Shown here piece by piece: positions 1 through 5,444 of a stretch of 6,426 bases of DNA (the stretch's first letter is position 1; every line of letters begins with the position of its first letter). A program made the translations under genes and the position numbers. Under the pieces are notes generated by a model, which was not told where the DNA came from, searched no databases, and saw only the letters and a program-made list of their open reading frames with translations. This stretch comes from Chitinophagales bacterium (GTDB lineage: Bacteria; Bacteroidota; Bacteroidia; Chitinophagales; Saprospiraceae), in the NCBI GenBank assembly GCA_013297575.1, contig JAAFHO010000344.1, positions 1-6,426 on the forward strand. The letters are read 5' to 3'.

Positions 1-1106
1 CGCCAGCATCTGCTACCACGGCTGCCAATCGACCAGAGGTGCTGCTGTATGCAGTAAATGTAAATAACCTTCAGTTGCGCGACCAGCCTACAAGTACTGG
101 TTCGAAGGTAATTACAAAATTTGCAGCAGGCAGTTTTGTGACTGGAATAGGGGAAAAATCGGCACAGCAAGAGGAGATAGAACTACGTGGTATTCCTTAC
201 AAAGATTACTTTTATAAGGTAACTTCTACCTCACCTGAGCAGCATACTGGTTGGTTGTTCGGTGCTGCACTTACTACGGTGTATGCGGGTAGCAAACAAG
301 AAAGCCCTGATTTAGGAAAATTGACCCAATTGAATAACTTTTTGGTGTCTTTGAATGCAAAAGACCTAAAAAGCGGTAAAAAAGCATGGGATTTTGTGAC
401 CACCAATTTTGCCGACACCAAAGGCGCGCTTGCAGATGCATCTTATATCTTGTTGTCCAATTTTCTGACTAAAATGGAAGTAGATGGTGAGTTTTATACC
501 CTTACTGAAAAAAATATCCAATGGAAACAAGCCGATTTTGAGGCCATTTATAAGGACAAATTTGAGATGAATACTTACCCGCTCACCAAAACTTTGATGG
601 AAAATGGTTTTAGGCTGGAAACTGGCGAGGGTATGGTGTTCCCCATTGCCGACTGGCAAAAACTATACGATTTTTTTGGTGCAAGGGTAAGCAAAGTGAT
701 GAAATCGTATTTGGACCAAAATTTACAAGAACAAAAAGATGTATTGAGTAGCGATGGAGGCTTGATGGTACCCGTTGCTCAACTCGCAGATCGGGCCGCA
801 TTCTGGGAAAAATTCAACAAGGAAAACCCGTATTTTCCTATGTCCGAAAGTGCCCGAATTACGGAAGAGTGGATGCGTGCTACCGTGATTTGTGGCTTAG
901 ATAATACGCCCTCACGCGACTACGAAACGGGAAAAGTATCGGAAGAGTTCAAGCAGGTTTGGCTCATGGTGCAGCAAAAATACCCCGGTACTAAATTGGC
1001 TGCTAAAACAAAGGAAATCAGCGATTTATATGCTGCAAACAATTGGCAACATAATGAAGCTATTGAAAATTGGATTACCAAATTTCAGGAGACGAATGCT
1101 TACTAA
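1..1106 (+). CDS. SH3b-domain protein, 5' end outside the window
   Basis: The reading frame is open from the first complete codon at position 3, so this is the last 367 residues of a longer protein. A GTG at 39 is not a convincing start, because the residues before it form a Pro/Ala/Thr-rich linker (PASATTAANRPE) leading directly into the domain. Residues about 14-90 look like a bacterial SH3 domain: NLQLRDQPTSTGSKVITKF matches the 'N-x-N-x-R-x-x-P-x-x-x-x-x-V-I' pattern, G43 follows, and GWLF at 83-86 is the usual closing strand. SH3b domains commonly bind peptidoglycan or peptides in envelope proteins. The remaining 270 or so residues are mostly helical in composition, rich in Trp, Tyr and Phe, and match no family I recognise. 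No signal peptide can be judged, since the N-terminus is missing. An exported or lipoprotein location is likely but unproven. The SH3b call is fairly firm; overall function is unknown. Confidence 0.85.
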   Translation, partial: PASATTAANRPEVLLYAVNVNNLQLRDQPTSTGSKVITKFAAGSFVTGIGEKSAQQEEIELRGIPYKDYFYKVTSTSPEQHTGWLFGAALTTVYAGSKQESPDLGKLTQLNNFLVSLNAKDLKSGKKAWDFVTTNFADTKGALADASYILLSNFLTKMEVDGEFYTLTEKNIQWKQADFEAIYKDKFEMNTYPLTKTLMENGFRLETGEGMVFPIADWQKLYDFFGARVSKVMKSYLDQNLQEQKDVLSSDGGLMVPVAQLADRAAFWEKFNKENPYFPMSESARITEEWMRATVICGLDNTPSRDYETGKVSEEFKQVWLMVQQKYPGTKLAAKTKEISDLYAANNWQHNEAIENWITKFQETNAY

Positions 1107-1118
1107 ACGCAATAAAAA

Positions 1119-1772
1119 CTAAAACAAGCCGTGCAATTCGCCTTGCACCATTTCAAGTACTTTGGATAGATCTTCGGGACTATTTTGGAAATCAAGGTGA
1201 TCGACGTTAATGACCAATAGCCTTCCGTGTTTATAACCGGAAATCCATTCGTCATAGCGTTCATTGAGCCGTTTTAGATAATCAAGACTAATACTACCCT
1301 CGTAGTCCCTCCCGCGCGATTGAATGTGTTCCACCAACGTTGGGATACTCGCTTTGAGGTAAATCAATAAGTCTGGTGGTTTTATTTGTGACACCATACA
1401 ATCGAACAATGTCATATAATTATCAAAGTCGCGACGTTCCATCAGCCCCATATCGGCCAAATTAGGCGCAAAAATATGTGCATCTTCAAAAATAGTACGG
1501 TCTTGAATTACAGTGCGGTTACCCGCTTGGATATTGACGACCTGTTGGTACCTGCTGGAGAGGAAAAACACTTGGAGATTAAACGACCAACGCTTCATTT
1601 CCATATAAAAATCAGAGAGATAAGGGTTGTTCTCTGTATTTTCGTAGTGTACGTCCCAGCCAAAACGGCGGGCGAGTAGTTCACTCAAAGTCGTTTTACC
1701 GGCTCCGATATTTCCAGCAATTGCAATGTGCTTAATTTGCTGTTTTACTGTACTATTGTCTGTTTGTATCAT
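1119..1772 (-). CDS. Deoxynucleoside kinase (dNK/dGK family)
   Basis: This 217-residue protein phosphorylates deoxynucleosides to their 5'-monophosphates with ATP in the cytoplasm, the first step of deoxynucleoside salvage. The P-loop is GNIGAGKT at 20-27. Glu44 in the YENTENNPYL stretch suits the conserved acidic residue near the substrate. QDRTIFED at 90-97 is the DRS-like motif of the family, with Asp91-Arg92 contacting substrate. RGRDYE at 153-158 is the arginine-rich lid that closes over ATP. Length is typical of bacterial deoxyadenosine/deoxyguanosine kinases; sequence alone does not settle which base is preferred, and thymidine kinase 2-like members cannot be excluded. The ATG start at 1772 places the P-loop at a normal distance from the N-terminus. 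It is preceded by a T-run and has no Shine-Dalgarno sequence. The gene is convergent with the SH3b gene and divergent from the lipoprotein gene, so it is probably transcribed alone. Confidence 0.93.
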   Translation of the reverse strand: MIQTDNSTVKQQIKHIAIAGNIGAGKTTLSELLARRFGWDVHYENTENNPYLSDFYMEMKRWSFNLQVFFLSSRYQQVVNIQAGNRTVIQDRTIFEDAHIFAPNLADMGLMERRDFDNYMTLFDCMVSQIKPPDLLIYLKASIPTLVEHIQSRGRDYEGSISLDYLKRLNERYDEWISGYKHGRLLVINVDHLDFQNSPEDLSKVLEMVQGELHGLF

Positions 1773-1787
1773 AAAAAAAAGGGAACG

Positions 1788-1795
1788 CGAAGGTA
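1788..1795 (-). promoter_or_regulatory. Weak candidate -7 element for the kinase gene
   Basis: On the minus strand this reads TACCTTCG, one base away from the Bacteroidota -7 consensus TAnnTTTG. It stands 15 bases before the kinase ATG, which would give a very short leader of about 8 bases. No TTG element is found at the expected distance of about 17-23 bases upstream; the nearest (complement of 1835-1837) is about 39 bases away. It shares TCTACCTT with the better promoter at 1941. Confidence 0.3.
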
Positions 1796-1876
1796 GATTG
1801 TTTTTTTGGATTGATGTATTTTTTTCCTTTTTTTCAATGTGAAGAAAATAAATGCTGCTTGACCATCTATGAATTA

Positions 1877-1890
1877 TGCCAAATTAGGCA
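1877..1890. repeat. Imperfect 14-base palindrome, possible operator
   Basis: TGCCAAATTAGGCA is symmetric apart from one mismatched pair (TGCC-A-AATT-A-GGCA). It lies about 30 bases upstream of the -33 region of the lipoprotein promoter, a place where an activator could bind. A palindrome this short can occur by chance in AT-rich DNA, so a regulatory role is only a possibility. Confidence 0.2.
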
Positions 1891-1921
1891 CTTTCGACTA
1901 AAAATAAAACAGAGGCTGGGC

Positions 1922-1948
1922 TTGATAACAAAAATCTATCTACCTTTG
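1922..1948 (+). promoter_or_regulatory. Bacteroidota-type promoter of the lipoprotein gene
   Basis: TACCTTTG at 1941-1948 matches the Bacteroidota housekeeping sigma -7 consensus TAnnTTTG exactly. A TTG at 1922-1924 provides the -33 element with a 16-base spacer, one base shorter than the usual range. Transcription would start near 1953-1956 and leave a leader of about 40 bases before the ATG at 1996. The leader ends in an A-rich stretch (CAAACAAATAAC) instead of a Shine-Dalgarno sequence, which is normal in this phylum. Confidence 0.6.
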
Positions 1949-1995
1949 CAGACATTTTTTGGTGATACACGATTCCTCCTTCGCAAACAAATAAC

Positions 1996-3036
1996 ATGAA
2001 GAAACTATATCAATATTTATTCGCACTCGTTGCTTTTGGTACACTTGTTAGCAGTTGTTCTAACGATTTTGACCTCACATCCCCCTGGAAAGAGATTCCC
2101 GTAGTATATGCTATCCTTTCCCCTAAGGATGAATACCATTATATAAGGGTAGAAAAGGCGTTTTTGGATCCTGATAAAAGTGCGCTCGTGGTGGCGCAAA
2201 TTGCAGATTCGCTCTATTACCGCGAAGAAGAAATTAGCGTTTTCTTGCAAAGAAAAGGGGAAACCGCTTTATATCCATTGGAGCGCGTGGACGGAAATTT
2301 GTACGGCCATGTACGCGATACGGGTATTTTTGCAAATACACCTAATTGGTTGTATCGGATCAAAAATTCCAATTTACCAGGCGGATTAAAAGAACAATCC
2401 ACCTATCAGATGGTCATTAAACGCAAAGATGGCCGCCCCGATATTACCGCAGAAACGACTATCCCAAAATCGTTTCAAATCGTAGCACCTAACTTGAGTA
2501 ATACGCCGCGAGTCATCCAATTTACCGGTGATACCCCAACATCATTCCGTTGGACGCATGATGTTAATGCCGTTTATTTCAATCTAACATTGACCCTCCC
2601 GTACCGCGAGCGCGATGCCAATGGTACTATACTCCGCCGTGATACCATCGTTTGGCGCGCGGCTTTTAATGAGCTGGCTACCCCAGGAGGTACCGGAAGC
2701 ACACAATTGCTGATTAATGGTGCCGCTTTTTTCCAAGTTCTGGTCGATAATATTAAAACGCCCAACGACGGTCGTGTCCGTGTTTTTGGCACTACTATCA
2801 GTATAAAAGTAGAAGGTGGTGGTAAGGAAATTCGCGATTTTGTACTCACGGAAGAAGCCAATTCTGGTTTGACTGGTGCAGAAATTGTGCAAACTTATAC
2901 CAATTTATCAGAGGGCATTGGCATATTTACCGCTAAAAACGTAGCCTTGGAGGGTGATTTCCGACTTGGAGACCAAACCATCACAGCGCTCCTTAATTCT
3001 CCTTTAACGAGGGATTTGAATATCAAAATACAGTAA
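1996..3036 (+). CDS. Putative surface lipoprotein, possibly DUF4249-like
   Basis: This 346-residue protein begins with a lipoprotein signal peptide: MKK, a hydrophobic stretch at about 4-18, and the lipobox VSSC ending at Cys21. The mature protein starts CSNDFD. Acidic residues just after the lipidated Cys resemble the export signal that sends Bacteroidota lipoproteins to the cell surface, so an outer-membrane, possibly outward-facing, location is inferred. The rest is rich in predicted beta-strands. Recognisable stretches are IPVVYAILSPKDEYHYIRVEKAF (about 35-57), a YxMVIKRKDGRP segment with a following TTIP, and LSEGIGIFTAKN near the C-terminus. Layout and size recall the DUF4249 family of Bacteroidota lipoproteins, but I cannot confirm membership and the family's function is unknown. 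The ATG start suits the signal peptide. The gene has its own promoter and ends in tandem stops (TAATAA) before a strong hairpin, so it is probably a single-gene unit. Confidence 0.85.
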   Translation: MKKLYQYLFALVAFGTLVSSCSNDFDLTSPWKEIPVVYAILSPKDEYHYIRVEKAFLDPDKSALVVAQIADSLYYREEEISVFLQRKGETALYPLERVDGNLYGHVRDTGIFANTPNWLYRIKNSNLPGGLKEQSTYQMVIKRKDGRPDITAETTIPKSFQIVAPNLSNTPRVIQFTGDTPTSFRWTHDVNAVYFNLTLTLPYRERDANGTILRRDTIVWRAAFNELATPGGTGSTQLLINGAAFFQVLVDNIKTPNDGRVRVFGTTISIKVEGGGKEIRDFVLTEEANSGLTGAEIVQTYTNLSEGIGIFTAKNVALEGDFRLGDQTITALLNSPLTRDLNIKIQ

Positions 3037-3066
3037 TAAGGCGATACCATCCTTCAAATAAACTAC

Positions 3067-3131
3067 AAGGGTTGAATAGGAATAAGTAACTTAATATTTA
3101 TAAGAGACTATTCCAATTCAGCCCTTTTTTT
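3067..3131 (+). terminator. Long hairpin plus T run, rho-independent terminator
   Basis: Arms 3067-3084 and 3109-3126 form an 18-position stem with 16 Watson-Crick pairs, one G-U pair (3072/3121) and one A-A mismatch (3078/3115). The 24-base loop can pair further through CTTA at 3090-3093 with TAAG at 3101-3104. The 3' arm runs into seven Ts at 3125-3131, as expected for a terminator of the lipoprotein gene, whose stop is about 30 bases upstream. The hairpin also lies past the end of the minus-strand helix-turn-helix gene and could stop that transcript, but in that direction there is no uninterrupted T run, only TGTAGTTTATTT. Confidence 0.85.
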
Positions 3132-3159
3132 ACAATATTAGGGTAACTAAACAGCCGAA

Positions 3160-4176
3160 TCAATGATCATCTATATAAACGACTAACCGTTGTTTAACAC
3201 GGTCAATTTTTTTGATCATTTCGCGAAAAAACCAATCTCTTATCCGTTCCGAAACCTGTGTCATGTGGTTCGATTTGCTCATCACTTCTTCAAACCAATC
3301 ATTCGTAAATTTACAAAAACGCTCGTCGGTTGTGCGCATAAAATTAGGCCCATTGTAGGTAAAATACACCACAGGCCCTAAATCCGACTGCATAGAAGTG
3401 ATATTGGTGGTAAAGAAAATTTCATTATGATACAAATGGAACTTAGCAGCAAACTCGGAAGCGGAACTGCCCACCTCAAATTTACGGCCAGCAATGACCA
3501 TTTCTTTCACATGATTGACCCATTTTCCCAAAATATCACAAAGTGCCAAGGCTTCATTTGGGTCTGCAAAACTTTCGGAATACAGTAAATATTCAATTTG
3601 TGCCAACGTCATATCAATAGAACCCACATTGAGCAGTTCTACCGTTTCTACGTGGTTATAATGGCTTTGCGATTCCTTAATGGTACGCCGTACAGGTTCT
3701 GTTATGAGGCTAAAACTAAATGGGCGATCGCGCAGATATTCAAAATTCCAAGAAGTACGTCCCCAAATATACAGTTTAAAACCCAATAATTCGGGAAAAT
3801 ACGTACAGGCCATAATCGGTATTTCGGTAGAAGCACTGTACATCCGTAAATTGGGCATACGGCGAACCAGTTCAAAATCTCGATTAAAATAGGTCATATA
3901 TTCCTCGAAATTGTGGACTTTCTGCGTGATGGGCTTAAAAGAGCACACCAGTTTTGTACTATCCGAGAACACCAACCGATCCAATGAGATATTGAAATGA
4001 ATGGCCAATAACTGCATTTCCTGCGGCGTGAGCAAAGTATCACCCCGCAAACGGCGATAAACCGGATCTTTGGTAGAATTAAGGATACGGCAAAGATCCT
4101 CCACTGCATCCGAACGGCGCTCGTAACGCGCCACAATATTGTCTAAAAGTCGCTCCTGAAGATTGGGTTGTTGCAT
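3160..4176 (-). CDS. Helix-turn-helix protein with unknown C-terminal region
   Basis: This 338-residue protein has an N-terminal segment (about 22-68) that looks like a Cro/BetR-type helix-turn-helix. DAVEDLCRILNSTKDPVYRRLRGD would hold the first helices and the recognition region, and LTPQEMQLLAIHFNISLDRL the following helices. The remaining 270 residues are rich in aromatic residues (YMTYFNRDFE, YIWGRTSWNFEYL, WFFREMIKK) and show no signal peptide, membrane segment or enzyme motif I can name. It may sense a ligand or partner and act as a transcriptional regulator, but target and signal are unknown. The ATG at 4176 begins just before the first helix and fits well. It is the last gene of the minus-strand run, 41 bases after the rhomboid gene. 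Bacteroidota genomes often contain proteins of this design, so it may belong to a lineage-specific family. The helix-turn-helix call rests on pattern only. Confidence 0.82.
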   Translation of the reverse strand: MQQPNLQERLLDNIVARYERRSDAVEDLCRILNSTKDPVYRRLRGDTLLTPQEMQLLAIHFNISLDRLVFSDSTKLVCSFKPITQKVHNFEEYMTYFNRDFELVRRMPNLRMYSASTEIPIMACTYFPELLGFKLYIWGRTSWNFEYLRDRPFSFSLITEPVRRTIKESQSHYNHVETVELLNVGSIDMTLAQIEYLLYSESFADPNEALALCDILGKWVNHVKEMVIAGRKFEVGSSASEFAAKFHLYHNEIFFTTNITSMQSDLGPVVYFTYNGPNFMRTTDERFCKFTNDWFEEVMSKSNHMTQVSERIRDWFFREMIKKIDRVKQRLVVYIDDH

Positions 4177-4217
4177 AAAATATAGATGAATCGTTGATTG
4201 ATTTTGAAAAACACTGG

Positions 4218-4844
4218 TTAAAAACTGCCAAACCAGTCCATAATTTGGCTAAAAAAGGAAAGTAATAAAGTAGGCTTAAATACAAATGGGAAAAGAAAAC
4301 CAAATAGCGCACCATAAAAGTGGGCTGTATGGTCAATATTATCACCACCCCTATTAGCAGCATAAGAACTATACCATAAATATAGAATACCAAAAATAAA
4401 ACCCGGAATTGGCAATGGAATAAAAAACATCCCAATACCAATTGTTGGAATAAACAAAATGCAAGCAAAAAGTACTGCTGCAGTAGCACCGGATGACCCA
4501 ATACTCGAAAAATGGGGATTGTCTTTATGCTTTATATAAGTAGCAGAGGATGCTGCTATGATGGATAACACGTAAAATAAAAGGAACATAAACATCGGTG
4601 CTTCCGGGAAAACCTGCTTGAAACACTGCTCGAGCAATGGCCCAAAAAAGAACAGTGTCATCATATTAAACAGCAGGTGCGTAAAATCACCGTGCAATAA
4701 ACCGCCCGTCAACCAACGGTATTGTTCCCCCCTGCGCGACTCCGCGTAAGGCCAGTGTTTTAATTTTTCAAAAATATGATGATCGCTCAAGGCCCACATC
4801 GAAATGAGCACGGTAAATCCAAGGATAATATAAGATACGGGCAT
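4218..4844 (-). CDS. Rhomboid family intramembrane serine protease
   Basis: Rhomboids cleave membrane-protein substrates within or near the lipid bilayer. This 208-residue protein carries the core signatures. RGEQYRWLTGGLLHG (38-52) is the loop leading to the second transmembrane helix. HLLFN (56-60) supplies the His and Asn that stabilise the oxyanion. GSSG (116-119) holds the nucleophile Ser118. HTAHFYGALFG (172-182) holds the catalytic His175 and the GxxxG packing motif. Six hydrophobic segments can be traced at about 3-19, 54-72, 83-103, 114-132, 135-160 and 172-192, giving the minimal six-helix bacterial form without an extra domain. All residues needed for activity are present. The ATG start places helix 1 at the N-terminus as expected. 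It follows msrB by 29 bases and precedes the helix-turn-helix gene by 41, so the three are probably co-transcribed. The substrate cannot be deduced. Confidence 0.95.
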   Translation of the reverse strand: MPVSYIILGFTVLISMWALSDHHIFEKLKHWPYAESRRGEQYRWLTGGLLHGDFTHLLFNMMTLFFFGPLLEQCFKQVFPEAPMFMFLLFYVLSIIAASSATYIKHKDNPHFSSIGSSGATAAVLFACILFIPTIGIGMFFIPLPIPGFIFGILYLWYSSYAANRGGDNIDHTAHFYGALFGFLFPFVFKPTLLLSFFSQIMDWFGSF

Positions 4845-4873
4845 TGTAATAATTTTTATGCTTTTTAATATGC

Positions 4874-5410
4874 TTACTCTTTTACAAAATCCAAAGAGAC
4901 CGAATTGATACAGTACCGAAGACCAGTTGGGCGTGGGCCGTCGTCAAAAACATGTCCTTGGTGACCGCCACAACGTGCACATTCTACTTCTACACGGGTC
5001 ATTCCGAGGCTTTCGTCCCTATTTTCGGTCACATATCGCTTGTCGATAGGTTCATAAAAGGATGGCCAGCCAGTGCCTGATTCAAATTTAGTACTCGAAG
5101 CAAACAACGGCAAACGGCAGCCGCGGCAAACATAAGTACCTTTTTCGTGATTTTTCCAATAATCGCCAGAAAAAGCATATTCAGTGCCTTCTTTTCTTAA
5201 AACATTGTACGATTTAGCAGGTAAAATACGCGCCCACTCTTCATCGGACTTGGTGACCTTTATCAATTTGCCATCGGTATCATACACCGCTGGTATTATT
5301 GAATCCGTGGTGGAAATAGCCGCATCTGGCGTTGTGGTAGTGCTAACTTTGGCTTGCTGCTGGCCTGTATTACAGGCATAAAGTAGCAAGGTAAAAAGAA
5401 AAATACGCAT
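4874..5410 (-). CDS. msrB: Peptide-methionine (R)-S-oxide reductase, lipoprotein form
   Basis: MsrB reduces the R-epimer of methionine sulfoxide in proteins back to methionine. This 178-residue protein has a short lipoprotein signal (lipobox LYAC, Cys13), a Thr/Ser-rich linker to about residue 50, and a complete MsrB domain at about 54-176. CRGC (95-98) and CARC (144-147) are the two zinc-binding CxxC pairs. GTGWPSF (112-118), SLGMTRVEV (134-142), GHVFDDGP (152-159) and RYCINSVSL (165-173) are hallmark motifs, with Cys167 the catalytic residue. The signal implies action outside the cytoplasm, anchored to the inner or outer membrane. Besides the zinc ligands, Cys13 and Cys167 there is no other cysteine, so the usual intramolecular resolving Cys is absent. 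The ATG start is needed for the signal peptide, although it is unusually short. The gene sits 34 bases after the amidohydrolase and 29 before the rhomboid. Confidence 0.95.
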   Translation of the reverse strand: MRIFLFTLLLYACNTGQQQAKVSTTTTPDAAISTTDSIIPAVYDTDGKLIKVTKSDEEWARILPAKSYNVLRKEGTEYAFSGDYWKNHEKGTYVCRGCRLPLFASSTKFESGTGWPSFYEPIDKRYVTENRDESLGMTRVEVECARCGGHQGHVFDDGPRPTGLRYCINSVSLDFVKE

Positions 5411-5444
5411 AGTGTGTGTTGTTTAGGAAATAGAAAACCTTTTA

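Larger units (their letters stand above)
1773..1995. other. Divergent intergenic spacer
   Basis: This 223-base AT-rich spacer lies between the starts of the kinase gene (-) and the lipoprotein gene (+). It holds one good and one weak promoter candidate and a short imperfect palindrome, described separately. A 62-codon frame at 1811-1999 crosses it and its stop overlaps the lipoprotein start as ATGA. Its composition (many Cys, Phe, Lys and Arg) and the promoter lying inside it argue against a gene. No tRNA or riboswitch-like structure is evident. Confidence 0.7.

Noticed and set aside
39..41. GTG as the start of the SH3b gene
   Set aside because: The frame is open to the window edge and the upstream residues form a plausible linker. 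A start here would leave an SH3b domain with no signal peptide.
1975..1981. CCTCCTT in the lipoprotein leader
   Set aside because: This is the anti-Shine-Dalgarno sequence itself, not its complement, so it is not a ribosome binding site. A chance match is the simplest explanation.
1811..1999. Small 62-codon frame whose stop overlaps the lipoprotein start (ATGA)
   Set aside because: It has random-looking composition and no recognisable domain, and the lipoprotein promoter lies inside it, so transcripts from that promoter would lack its start. Translational coupling is unlikely.
4079..4501. 140-codon minus-strand frame across the rhomboid and helix-turn-helix genes
   Set aside because: It overlaps two well-supported genes in another frame. 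Its hydrophobic character is a shadow of the rhomboid membrane helices.
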